This document shows, piece after piece, positions 39,701-50,480 of a DNA stretch of 64,000 nucleotides. The DNA is from Ignelater luminosus (lineage: Eukaryota > Arthropoda > Insecta > Coleoptera > Elateridae), in assembly GCA_011009095.1 (NCBI GenBank), contig VTPC01000634.1:372001-436000 (forward strand). The letters run 5' to 3'. Position 1 is the first letter of the stretch; each line of letters starts with the position of its first letter. The notes below the pieces were generated by a model. The model was not told the origin of the DNA and ran no database searches. It was given only the letters and a program-made list of their open reading frames with translations. The position numbers were made by a program, and so were the translations under genes.

Positions 39701-42700
39701 GTTTATGCTTTATTAATCAGGTTAGCTTTGATTCCAGTGATTGCATTTTTATTATTGTATAATCATAGTAACCTATCAAACAAACATTTGATCACCAAAT
39801 GTCAAAACTCTTTCAAGTGCAAAAATGTCTGCAAGTAAAATACCCGTGTAGCTATAATAGAACTATTAAAGTGTGGAAAGAAACCATCTGAAATTTTCAA
39901 AATTTTAAAAAAACATAATGTTGCTCATAGTGTCATATACTACACCATTAAACGCTACCAGGAAACTGGCAGTGTTGAAGACTGCAAAAGGTGTGGGCGT
40001 CCGCGTTCTGCAAAGACTCCAAAAATAATAAAGATTGTGCAAGAATGTATAAGAAGAAATCCATGTCGGACATGAAAGAAAATGGCTCAACAGGTTGGAA
40101 TATCAACAAGATCCATGTCCAGGTTATTAAAAGATGATCTTCATGTAAGAGCTTATAAACGATATACGTCACATTATTTAAGTAATTGTTTAAAAAAATT
40201 GAACTAGAAAAATGTAAACGGCTACTTACCAGACACACATTAACCCAAGGACAAAATATATTATTTACTGACGAAAAATTTTTACAGTGGAGCAGTCTTT
40301 TAACAAACAAAATAGCAGGGTGTATGCTAAATTTTCTCAGCTGGTTCCTGAACACAACAAAAGGGTTATTCGCAGTCACCATCTTTCTAATGTGATGGTT
40401 TGGCTTGGCATAAGCTACAGTGGCATTACAGGTGTTCACTTTTGTGAGAAAGGTGTCAAAACAAATGCCAAAAATTATATAGAAGAGATATTGATACCAA
40501 TTGTGTTTCCCCTATCTAATACTATGTTTAAAAATCAAAAATGGACTTTCCAGCAAGATTCGGCTTCGGCTCACGAAGCCAAATCAACTCAGTAGTGGTT
40601 AAATGTCAATGTACCAGACTTTATAAGTACGGAAGACTGGCCTGCATCTAGTCCGGATCTGAATCCACTCGATTATAAAATATAGTCAAAGTTGGATCAA
40701 AGAGTGTGTTCTAAACCCCATAAAAATTTGGAGTTGCTGAAATGAAAATTAGTAAATGAAGCATGGAATCTTTCTTTTGAAATTATTCGTTCTTCTGTAG
40801 ACGATTGGATTCCTCATTTAAAGGCAGTTATAAAAAACAAGGGAGGTTATATTGAATAATATAGTTCAAGATGTATTTGTAACTTATAGTAGTTTAATAA
40901 AATGGATTATGTTTGAAAATTAATTTCTTAGTTTCCGTATTACCAATTTATATACATGTCCAAAAGTTTATGGCAGCACTAGGTAATAAGCAAATACTCA
41001 ATAGTTTAAAGTAGCAAAAGATTAATTTTAAAAATTAATCACCACCTTTGGTTGGATTCGAAGTCGAACCAACACCTCCTACCTGTACCCAAGCTTCATA
41101 CCAAATAGATCGCAAGGCTCAAGTTTTTTAACTCTATCATTAATGATGGAGTTAAAAAACTCACGAAATTAAATTGCATTTATAATGTAAAATGAATTAG
41201 AAAAAGATATTTAATAAAAAAAAAATTATACAACAGATTTTACAGGATTTTTGAAAGCATTAAATGCCTGTTTTCTGAAAATTTGGTTTGTGGCTTGTCA
41301 TTGTCTAGCACCAAGCCCTTCAATTAAAAGGTTACTGTGCCATCGATTCTGTATTTTGCTATATGCTTACCGGGTGTAGAATGGAACAATGCACCATACA
41401 GATATCAATAGTAAATTTTTAATGTCCAATTATTTACCCCCCTTATTATTTTAGAGCAAAAGTGTAAATAAGTTTCTTGTAGAGAAAAATATTGCATCTG
41501 CACATATTGTTACTTTTTATTTTTCATTTTCTAAAACTGAAAAATTAATAAATTACAGTGTTTAGTTTTACAACAATCAGATATACATTGGAATCACTTT
41601 AATGAGACATTGCTTGTTTTTCAAACATTAAAAATCTACTATTGAAATTTGTATGGTGCATTATCCCATTCTACATCTGGTTTGTGTACGAGCCCTAATA
41701 ACTAAATGTTGGGACAAGCAATTTAAAGATGTTTATGTTACTACATTACAGGATTACTACGATTAATAAAGTTTACATAACAGAAGTATGAAAGTTTTAT
41801 TGCTGTGTAACATATTATAAGTAATGAAAATAAATAATTTACTTCGTGAGCTGACAATAAAAGACTTAAAATCATTGACAACTATATATTGGGACAAATC
41901 AACTTTTTAGATCTTAATAAGATGTTACATTGCTCTTTACCTTAATAACAGCTCGAATTCTTGCTGATATGGTTTCTGTCAAAGTTATACAAAACTCAAG
42001 TGTAAAACTACTCCATATTTCTTCCAGTCTTTCTTTAATTTTGCAACTGTTCTTTGAGTGTTGTTTCTTAATTGTTGTTTCATCTTATGCTACAGTGTTT
42101 CAATGATATTCAGATCTGGACTATTAGTAAGCTAAGACAAAACTGTAATACCTTTATCAGAAAACCACTATTTTGTTGTTTTGACTGTGTGACAAGCAGC
42201 CCCGTCTTGTTGGAAAGTAAAATTTGTATCAGGGTGCTGTCTCTCGATTCTTGGAAGAATACTATTTGTTAATATTCTTTGATATTATTCAGCTTTAACA
42301 GTACCCTCAATAAACTCAAACTTTCCCACATACAGCCCCAGATCATTACCCCCTTTGGAAATTCCATGGTGCGTTTGATACAATCTGTATAAAAAGCTTC
42401 ATTCTTTGCCCAAATAACTCGTTTTATAAAATCCCCCACACAAACGTCAAATTTCGATTCATAACCAAAAATAATTTTTGGGCAGTCTTCTACAGTTCAT
42501 GATAATTTAGATTTTGTCCAATCAAGTCTATTTCTTTTTGTTTTTGGGTTAAAAGCGGCCTTTCTTTAGCCTATGTGATAATAGAAAAGCATGGTTATTC
42601 TGAAAACATACATAAAACTTATATCAAATCTTATAAAATTTCAATCCGGATTTACGAATCCATTTTCTACAACATTCTTGTAATAATTTTAATCCAGATT

Positions 42701-44838
42701 CTTCATTCCACTGTGCAATAATATCCCGTAACACATTTCGTCTACCCTTCTTAACACAGTTTAACAAGAAGCCTGTGGTGTCTTGGTGCAACCAGCCTGA
42801 CCTGAACTTCTACCTTTAACACCAACATTTTCAGTTTCCTGATAGTGTTTTATAATATTAAAAACAATTGATTTGGAAACATTTAGATTTTTGGCGATTT
42901 CACGAATTGTTTTGCTGCTACGATATTGTTTTATAATTATCTCCGTAAATTTTCCCCGTGCCATTTTTATGGATAAATTTGACAAATAAATTATAAAAAG
43001 TAAATTACTAGAAAGGCTAGTGATAGCTACAATTTTTTTTTTTTTTTTGAAAACCAACCTCGTTTAAAAATATTTAGAAACATTTAGTTAGCTGTCCCAA
43101 CAATTAGTTGTCAGTACTTTTTATAGTTGAAACAAATGATCTTATCTGCAATGCATGCAATTTGCAGAATAATTATATTTGTCTCTAAACTCGAAACAAT
43201 TCACACTTTTAAATAACCCTAGAAATCTGAGTGGAAATTTAATAAAATTCTTGTTTATACAACATTAAAAGAAAATAGTGCTTGTCCCAACATTTAGTTG
43301 TTAGGGCTCGTATTGTTCTGTAAATTATTGTCTTTTCAACTAAATAATTATTCTTCTCTTGTTTTGTGTATATGTATGTTAAAAATAGTACCGTTAATGA
43401 CGAATAAATAAATAAGTAAATAATTTATTTTAGTATTGGAGAAGATGTAATTATAAAACGTGAAGTAGAAGAAGAAAAGAAACTACTTGAAAAAGACCAA
43501 GAAAGTACTTGGTATCACGAAGGTCCAGAAACATTAAGGATTTCTCGATTATGGATAGCTGAATATTCTTTACCCAGGGCTAAAGCACGTTTAGAAGAAG
43601 CCCGAAGACTGAGAGATTTACCAACTGCTTCCAGAACAGCTAAAACGCAAGAACTTCAAAAGAAACTGCAAGTATTAGCAATTCATAGCAGTCAAATTGG
43701 AGATACTCGACCTATTTCATGTTGCGAATTTAGTCCAAATTCACAACTTTTAGCAACTGGTTCCTGGTTGGTATAGCTTCATCTCTTATAAAGTGTATTT
43801 TTAAATTATTTGCATTGTAGGAATGGTTTGTGCAAGATATGGACTATACCAGGATGTGAATTAAAACAGACTCTCAAAGGGCACAATTGTAACATAGGAT
43901 CTATAATATTTCATCCAAAAGCAACCATCAGTCAAGATGAAGGTATTTGCAACATGGTTAGTTGCGCTTTTGATGGATCAGTTAAATTATGGGACTTCAA
44001 AAGGTAATTATAAAAGTGATAATCAGACCTATTCTCACACTTGAGGTACTAAAGATGTTGCAATTTGCTTCTCTGCAACAATCTTAAAAATAGATCTGTT
44101 CTCTACTAAAATTCCAACTTTTTGTTTTAGTGAAGAACCAATTGCAGATATTGAAGGACATATGCCACATAGAGTATCTAAAATAGGATTTCATCCATCA
44201 GGACGTTTTCTTGGAACTTGTTGCTATGATTGTTCATGGCGATTATGGGATTTACATCAATGTACAGAAGTACTACATCAAGAAGGTCACGGGAAACCTG
44301 TTCATTGCATTAGCTTTCAAGTAGATGGTTCAGTTTGTGCAACTGGGTAATTATTTTCAAATTTTCTTCGTACATATTTTAAAATGAAATTATTAATTGA
44401 ACTTTTTTTAGTGGATTAGATGCATTTGGACGAGTATGGGATTTACGTACAGGCCGGTGTATAATGTTCATGGAAGGACATTTGAAGTCAATCTTTGGAA
44501 TAGATTTTTCACCAAATGGTTATCAAATAGCTACTGCTAGTGAGGATAATACTTGCAAAATATGGGACCTACGAAAACGATCTATAATTTATACCATCCC
44601 AGCTCATACAAATTTAATATCAGATGTAAAGTTTCAAAAAGACGGTGCAGATTATTTAGTTACTGCGTCTTATGATACTACAGTTAAATTATGGACTAAT
44701 CGAACATGGCAACCATTGAAAACTTTATCCGGACATGATGGAAAAGTTATGTGTGTTGATATATCACCTGATAATCAATATATTGCTACTGCTTCTTATG
44801 ATCGAACATTTAAATTATGGACTCCAGAAGGATATTAA
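33776..44838 (+). CDS. PRPF4: U4/U6 small nuclear ribonucleoprotein Prp4 (PRPF4), six exons
   Basis: Exons 33776-33944, 34015-34219, 43434-43766, 43821-44003, 44131-44346 and 44412-44838 join in frame (1533 nt, 510 residues; the human protein is about 520). Exon 2 carries the splicing factor motif domain ([20 protein letters not shown], then [16 protein letters not shown]). Exon 3 has WYHEGPETL and [17 protein letters not shown]. From residue about 215 come seven WD40 repeats forming a propeller ([56 protein letters not shown]). The protein is a core part of the U4/U6 di-snRNP, with PRPF3 and PPIH, and acts in the nucleus in spliceosome assembly. All junctions are GT/AG. Intron 2 is 9.2 kb and filled with transposons; the other introns are 54-127 bp apart from the 70-bp first one. 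An AATAAA follows at about 44853. Confidence 0.97.
34220..34775. other. PRPF4 intron 2, 5' part
   Basis: AT-rich intronic sequence after the GTAAAT donor. No transposon ends or coding segment were recognised. Confidence 0.4.
34776..35685. mobile_element. TA-flanked element with diverged CAGGGTG inverted repeats, host of a nested MITE
   Basis: The left end is CAGGGTGAATTTTAAATTGC after TA at 34774-34775. The right end, inverted, is CAAGGTGTATTTAAAATGGC, followed by TA at 35686-35687. The similarity continues to about 38 bp. Another TIR-like CAGGGCGTTCTATTT (inverted) occurs near 35434, so the true right end of this element is not certain. The 35252-35637 MITE sits inside it. No coding capacity was recognised. 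Confidence 0.55.
35252..35637. mobile_element. TA-flanked 386-bp MITE
   Basis: Arms of about 90 bp pair with few mismatches: GTACAGAAAGTATGGAATAA, then TATATCTCCCAAGCTAA and TTTATTTGAAATTG, with inverted counterparts at 35560-35637. TA flanks both ends (35250-35251 and 35638-35639). The good arm identity suggests a fairly recent insertion. It is nested within the 34776-35685 element in PRPF4 intron 2. Confidence 0.85.
35688..36492 (-). mobile_element. Decayed Tc1/mariner-superfamily transposon with 30-bp inverted repeats
   Basis: Both ends start TTATGAGATCAATAAGTAAA (right end inverted) and match for about 30 bp; TA flanks each side. Read on minus, the interior has scraps of an IS630-Tc1-mariner transposase of the type common in insects: a segment like [20 protein letters not shown] near 36080-36010, then a [15 protein letters not shown] piece. 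Many stops interrupt it. At 805 bp it is shorter than a full element, so internal sequence has been lost. It directly abuts the right end of the previous element, sharing the TA. Confidence 0.78.
36540..37650 (+). mobile_element. Jockey/CR1-like LINE remnant
   Basis: Plus-strand RT scraps. [24 protein letters not shown] finger sequence lies near 36610. An intact stretch at about 36870-37050 has [15 protein letters not shown] (catalytic FADD) and [12 protein letters not shown] thumb-like stretch near 37090-37150 reads [19 protein letters not shown]-terminal LYKILNN..CPLLLE-like piece is near 37450. Frameshifts and stops are frequent and no endonuclease was seen. It is an old, truncated copy in PRPF4 intron 2. 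Confidence 0.75.
37651..39672. other. PRPF4 intron 2, unclassified 2 kb
   Basis: This includes a stretch (about 37970-39070) visibly richer in G and C than its surroundings, with several CG dinucleotides. That suggests inserted repetitive DNA, but I recognised no termini or protein motif. Confidence 0.4.
39673..40983 (+). mobile_element. Mariner/maT-like transposon with both ends, coding region broken
   Basis: The 1311-bp element starts CCTAGTATTGCCATAAGTCT and its inverted right end starts CCTAGTGCTGCCATAAACTT. TA flanks at 39671-39672 and 40984-40985. Inside, plus-strand transposase pieces run in order: an HTH region ([20 protein letters not shown], then [10 protein letters not shown]), ILFTDEKF (first catalytic D), [15 protein letters not shown] (second D), [15 protein letters not shown] (third, a D-type end) and a C-terminal KNKGGYIE. 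Element length and motifs fit a member of about 1.3 kb of the mariner-like or maT group. Several stops and frame changes disable it. Confidence 0.9.
41122..41161. repeat. 40-bp near-perfect palindrome
   Basis: AGTTTTTTAACTC and its complement enclose ATCATTAATGAT. There is one mismatched pair in 40 bp and no loop. It sits in PRPF4 intron 2 between two transposons, close to a tRNA-like scrap (41040-41110) that was not convincing. Confidence 0.7.
41370..41680. mobile_element. 311-bp MITE with about 55-bp inverted repeats
   Basis: CCGGGTGTAGAATGGAACAA on the left pairs with the inverted CCAGATGTAGAATGGGATAA on the right. The arms continue through TGCACCATACA and ACATTAAAAAT for about 55 bp with some mismatches. 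No clear target duplication. It ends 8 bp before the next Tc1-like element begins. Confidence 0.7.
41689..43310 (-). mobile_element. Tc1-like transposon with IR/DR-type ends, transposase broken
   Basis: The 1622-bp element has CGAGCCCTAATAACTAAATG at the left and the inverted CGAGCCCTAACAACTAAATG at the right, TA on both sides. A related inner repeat (TTGGGACA with flanking CTGACAACTA-like sequence) recurs about 200 bp inside each end, the double-repeat layout known from Tc1-type IR/DR elements. Minus-strand transposase pieces begin at 42963 with [20 protein letters not shown] and [20 protein letters not shown], the N-terminal HTH. Catalytic blocks follow with many frame breaks; the first catalytic site reads [12 protein letters not shown] instead of DESKF. 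It is inactive. It lies at the right end of PRPF4 intron 2. Confidence 0.88.
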
Positions 44839-44903
44839 TTTATTATATACAAATAAAATATATTACATTATTGTAAGATAAACAAGTTTATTTGCACACA
44901 GTA
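44839..44903. terminator. Overlapping 3' ends of the convergent PRPF4 and COG7 genes
   Basis: Only 65 bp separate the PRPF4 stop (44836-44838, plus) from the COG7 stop (44906-44904, minus). A plus-strand AATAAA at about 44853 and a minus-strand AATAAA at about 44891-44886 both lie in this gap. Cleavage 10-30 bases beyond each signal would make the two 3' UTRs overlap or nearly so. Confidence 0.7.
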
Positions 44904-47900
44904 CTATTGTTTGTCCAATGATGTAATATTTCGCATTTGTCGAACTGCAGCTACATATCTTGCAGAGCATCCAGAACTTTGACTGTGATACTGATCAGCA
45001 GGAAGTCTTAAAAGAGCCATAAGCTGTTGTAAATTATCAGTCAATGATAAACCCAAATCTTCTAATACATTTCCCAGATATCCTAAAACAATCATAAACA
45101 TCTAAGGATACTAAATTTAAAAAGCTGTTGTACTTTTATAAAATAAATTCGTTTAAGTTGCGAATTTTGTTTTAATATTTCACTAATATAAACACTTACT
45201 TATATCATGTGCTAATTGTCTACTAGCAGAATGACTGAGTTCACATATGCTTAAAATCTGATCACAATATGCTTGACAAGTTCCTCGTGCAATAATTCCC
45301 AATAAGACATCGGCCAATGCTCCTTCAACATCATTAGCATCATTATATTCCTGATCAACAGCTTTCAATGCACAAGTTAAAGAAGGATTTTCTCTAAACA
45401 GAAAAGGTTCTAAATGTTGCGGAAGTGTCATCAGGTACTGTCCAATCTAAGACATTTTAACAAGTTAAAAATCAGTTAAATCTCTGCAGTAATATTTATT
45501 TACCTGGGTGATATATTCTTGTGGAGAAAAACTGTAATCTGGCAAATCAGTATTTCCCAAAAGTGCATCATTAACTTGTGCCCAAAGTTTAGGGTTTTGT
45601 ATGGAAGCTAATTGAAGCGGTATAGGAGTAAATACTACTTGATACATGGTATAATGAATATCAGAGCATAATTTGCTAAATTCCACTGTTACATGATCTA
45701 GTAATGATAACTGAGTTCCTTCCATGACACATTTTACCAGCGATTCATATTCTTTTCGTTCAGTTGTATTCAATAACAAATGTTTATATTCTACCACAGT
45801 ATCTGTTTGATTTAATTCTAGGACTGTAGCAGTTAAATCCTTTTCTAACTGTTGAATGTTTAATAGTACTTCCCCAGTATTTTGCAACAATGATAAACAT
45901 AATTGAAATAAATTCCAATCTTCTTCACTGCCTCGACTTCTTTCAATTTGTCTTAAAGCTACTTTATATTGATCAGCATAGCCTAGGAAGAAGGCACGTA
46001 AAGCGATCAGCAGACCGCAGTAGCCACAGTTTTCGGTAATTTCTTTACATCGCTTTTTTGCTTCTCTGGCAGCATCTATCACAGATGGTATTGATAATCC
46101 CAGAGCTTGTATTGTATCAGGAAGTTCTTCTTTAAGACATTTGATGTTTGATAATCGTTGCATAAGATTGGCTTGTTCATAAGCAGCATATTTAGTAACA
46201 TAAATTACCAAAGGACTGTATATTGCTTGAAGTAGGGCTAAATACTTTTCTTTATTGATTTTCCCTAAAACAAAGTACCTATGTTTGTAAGTTGTGTGAT
46301 AAACATAAATGACTGTTATTTTGTAATTATTATGTTGATATGCCCAAAACATTAATAACATTGATTGAAGCAAACAAGTGCTACGATTTAATTTAATTTA
46401 TGTTTTTGAACTTGCATTAACCATGTACTAGATGAATGTTACGACTTCATTTACGAATAAACTAAACTCTTGTGGTACAGGTGAATTGAATGCTATTATG
46501 AATACTCTCTCAGTATTAGCAAGTTTTCTTGCATTTTATACAAACTTGTGTGCAAATCTAATAAGCAAGTAAAAGTAAGTTTTACAAAGATTTCTTAAAT
46601 ATTTTGAGTTCATACTATTAGCAATCTTTGTTTCATTTGATTAATGGACTACGTTTGAGAATGTGAAACTAAAAGTATAAAAGTTAGTAAGTTCAAACAA
46701 ACGATTTTTGTCTTTATGGTTTTAAGCCTAATTAAGTAATAAATGGAAGAAAAGAAGTTGTAATGATATAACAGCAGCTTTGACAGCAGGCAGTCAACAC
46801 AACAACGCTGGTGATGAATAATGAGCTTTACTGCTAATGTTTACAATTTTATTTGAGATATCAATTACAATTTAAAAGGGTCAAAACAGAATGATTGATT
46901 TATCATTAAGTTTCTCAAAAATTTGGGCTAAGTAGTTTCTAAATACAGCACAACTTTAATTTTTCAATTGACCAATAAATAAGATTGTAAAATAAGCTTA
47001 CCAAAAGTAGGCTTTGAACTAGGGCTATGCTACCCAATAGACTAACGCTAAAGCCTAGGGTGTCAAATAAGGGATAGGCCTCAATTGTCATATTATTTCA
47101 CATGTACATTAGAGATGGGTAATTCATTCAATTTATAACGATCGTATCAATCAGTGATTGGTTCCGAAAGTGACCGAATCATTTCAATCAATCATCAATC
47201 GTTCACTTTTCCCATTCGTTTACAGCATGTTAATACAATCACAATGGCGTCGAACGTCGAGATCGATCTACTGAACCAAATACCAAACTTACGATCGATT
47301 GATATAGAATTTCTACTGCATTTTTGCGGTATATGTTATACCGTGTACTGTGGTCAATGCTGACTGCTGATAACGTTATAAGCGTTTTTGTTTTTAACAC
47401 CATCTGGCATTCAAAAATTATATTTCTACTATTATATATAATACAGAATAATATAACTCAATAACAGAACATCAGTTACCTAACCTAACTAGTAACACAA
47501 ATATTGCAATAATGCAGTCACTAAATGCAGATCAGCAAAACTCGTTCATTTCATTTAATTCGGTACGATAGGTACCTACCGACATCTCGGTCTTTGAATG
47601 CATTCATTGAATTCGTTCATTTCATTGCAATCGGTTTCTCCGCTGAATGTTATGTTATGACGTTCGCAATTGATCGGTTAAGTACGAGTGAGATTCGGTT
47701 GTTCAATACTGAGAAGTGATTGAATTGAAATGACCGAATCATTCACGATTGACACATCTCTAATGTACATCATAGCATAGGTACAAAATTGCCTTAATCT
47801 ATCTCTACTTTGAACAATGGCTATAGTTGTGAACAATATTGCTTTATTAATTGCATTCTTGTTATTTTGTAATAGTTACTATGTTCCCCATTTTTGATAA

Positions 47901-50480
47901 ACGTTTAAATAAAAACATATTTTTTTGGGGGCAAGTAATTTTTCCTCTCTGGTGTTCAATTTTTATTTGGTTTTTTCTTAGACATGCTTTAAATACCATG
48001 GATACCAAAGCTGTCTTACAACTAATTGCAAAAGTAAATTCTTAATGAAGAATAACCTCTATTTAGATTTTTGATAAATTTTCTAAGGTCAGCAAAAAAA
48101 TCATATGTGACACTTTGGAAGAAAGTTCTTTTTTCTTCCCTTATAACATAAATAACATTTTTTGCATTTGCAAAGCCTACTTTTGTAAGTTAATTATTAT
48201 TGTTACGACCGTCAATTGAAAAACTAAAAACTGTGTTGTATCCAGAATTTCATAACCATTCTAATTATTCAATAACATGCAGGGTATTCCATTTAAAAAA
48301 CCTATTCTTCACATTGTGGCTGTTTTGTTTTATAGGTGATGGCATTTTATTTTAGTCCGTTGGAAAAAATGCAAGAAACCATCTAACCCCTTTGAATTTT
48401 CTGAAAAACTTAGTTCTGACAAAATCATTGACAATGTAATGAAAGATCAACCACACTGAATATGGTGAAATAAAGTGCTTGTTGGCTAACGAGCTTTTTT
48501 GAACATTTCTAAGTTAAATAAAAAAAATGTAATAAGTGGTTTTTTGCGTGACATAAAAAAACAGAGACTGGAGGTACAACATTGACTAGTTGGCTGATTA
48601 GAGTTTATATAATTCAATTAATTTTAAAATATATACTATTAAAAACAAACTAAACACCAATACAAACAGTACATTACACATAAATTGAATAAACTTTTGT
48701 AAATATGTAAATACTAAACATAACCTTGTTTTACCTCCAATCTCTTGCAAAAAGTCATAAAGAAAGACATGATAACAAAAATTTATTGCCCAACAGTTAT
48801 CTCCTTTGCAAAGCAATTCAATGCAGTACATGAAAGCTTTCATAAAGGCAAATCTGGCAACCTGTGGATTGGGCTGATTTCAAAACAGTGCGGTGGATGT
48901 GCTGCTGTATAATAAATTTTAGTTTTACAAGATTATCAACTGCATTATATTAAGAACCATTTGTTCTGTTGTAGTGATAATGGTATTAATTTCTCCATCA
49001 TTAAACTTTCAGTTTTAAAAACTTCAAGAATGATACTCAATTCTTTACTAATCAGAATCTGAGATAAACTATAGGTGGTTTGGGCAGAAACAAGTGAAAT
49101 CAACATTTTTGTCAAATTAAACATTCCAGAACACTAAAGGTAGCCGTGTTCTGGTCAACCAAATAAATACGTACCAGATGATGTCTCAATTATGTTTATT
49201 AAATTCATAGCAAATTGTTTTGTTATTTGCTTAATTTCATACAAAAGTCCCAGCTTATCACTAACTTGCTTCAATGCAGCATCTGTACATTCTGGAAGGC
49301 TTGGATCTACACTGGATAAAACATCAACGTAAATATTAATCAAAGAATCTGTAGTCGGTTGATTAGGAAATACTTGGTTAAACCATTTACACTGGGTATG
49401 CCAATTTGATAATAGAATATCATAATAATTATGAATCCACTGAACAACTGATTCATCTTGTTCAATTTCTAATTGATTACGCCATTTTTTTAAAAGTACA
49501 TCTTTTTGGCACTTGTGATAGTATTTTATCAACTGCGGTAGGCGACCAATTGATGAAAATATTCTTACATACATTATTGATTCCTCTGCAAAATTAATTC
49601 ATAAGCTGTTTTGTTACCACCATTCACTTTTAAAATTTACCAGTATTATTTGATGTAAATGCTTGCACCACAGATGGGCTTGCAATGGCTTCTAATCGAT
49701 TTTTTAAACCTTCAAGTTGTAATTTTCGATCTTCATAATCAGCAATATTTACTAATAGCTTAAGAGACTGCTGCATACCTAACAATTTTGTTGCTATACT
49801 ATCAATATTTTTAGAATCAAATACTTCTTCCAAGTCATTTGCTAAAATATTTTTAGTACAGTATTTATACAACCTACATTTTTAGAAACTTGAGATTTAC
49901 CTAATACTGTCCAATTATCGCTTTCATGTAATCCTTGTTTTGCATCTGAAAGCTGCGTCTTTATTTTATCAAGTTTTTCTAATGATTTTAAGGATTTGCC
50001 GGTATCCTTTTCAATCTTATTTATTTCTTCTTTAACAGTTGCTAGTTTCTCTTTTAGTAATAAAGCTTCCTGTTGCAGATTTTGAGTATCTCTCATTATT
50101 TTTGGTAGTGACACTAAAACTTGTTGACTTGTTTGTTCCAATGCTGAATTGACTTGTTGAACATAAAGCTGAAGTTTCATCACCAAAGACATGGTGTAAT
50201 TCTAGAAATACGGTGATTTTATTAAATGATGTATTTGATCAAATTAACTGGACTAGATTGTAAAAGACTGAAGGGCACACAACGGTTGTAAGATCATAAC
50301 AACACATTAAAGATTAAAGATAAATATAATTATACCTCTTTCTTGTCTTGCTGATCTAAAGACTTTAAAATATTGTTTATCCATTCTTTTGTATCAAAAT
50401 TATCTTCTGAAAATGAACTAATATCCTACAAGATAAAAAAGACTATATTTATGTAGGAAAAATAACTTTCTACTTACCAT
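44904..50480 (-). CDS. COG7: Conserved oligomeric Golgi complex subunit 7 (COG7), eight coding exons
   Basis: Coding exons on minus are 50480-50478, 50425-50336, 50201-49901, 49841-49641, 49585-49175, 46264-45504, 45446-45200 and 45082-44904. They join in frame (2193 nt, 730 residues; human COG7 is 770). The start ATG is the whole coding part of the first exon, immediately followed by GTAAGT. Family landmarks in order: FDTKEWIN at the N-terminus, VMKLQLYVQQVN followed by a predicted coiled coil, KNRLEAIASP, RLPQLIKYYHKC, CGYCGLLIALRAFF, and a C-terminal LEDLGLSL block. COG7 belongs to lobe B of the eight-subunit tethering complex on the cytosolic face of the Golgi, which supports retrograde vesicle traffic and glycosylation enzyme retention. 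Intron 5 (2.9 kb) holds a hAT-type MITE. The gene converges on PRPF4. Confidence 0.96.
47000..47056 (-). repeat. Possible tRNA-like/SINE scrap
   Basis: On minus, TAGCGTTAGTCTATTGG and, downstream, CTAGTTCAAAGCC loosely resemble RNA polymerase III A and B boxes. Spacing is roughly tRNA-like, but no cloverleaf could be built. It sits just outside the hAT-type MITE in COG7 intron 5. Weak evidence. Confidence 0.2.
47110..47762. mobile_element. hAT-type MITE with 8-bp target duplication
   Basis: The ends are TAGAGATGGG and the inverted TAGAGATGTG. The 8-bp duplication ATGTACAT lies at 47102-47109 and 47763-47770. The 653-bp interior has no transposase frame and many GATCGAT, TCATTCA and CAATC-type repeats. 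An 8-bp duplication and TAGRGRTG ends are typical of the hAT superfamily. It sits in intron 5 of COG7. The duplication is itself palindromic, which slightly weakens its weight. Confidence 0.85.
47771..49174. other. COG7 intron 5, remainder, with a dispersed repeat
   Basis: AT-rich intron. A stretch of about 110 bp at 47925-48030 (CAATTTTTATTTGGTT, then ATACCATGGATA) resembles 52305-52410 in the same orientation, with several differences. No coding feature was recognised. Confidence 0.5.

Noticed and set aside
39905..40439. Minus-strand frames of 61 and 163 codons
   Set aside because: They are antisense to the maT-like transposase, which is supported by TIRs and catalytic motifs.
41040..41110. 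tRNA-like stretch with GGTTCGACTTCGAATCC (minus)
   Set aside because: A B-box-like core is visible, but no A box at the right spacing and no acceptor stem could be formed.
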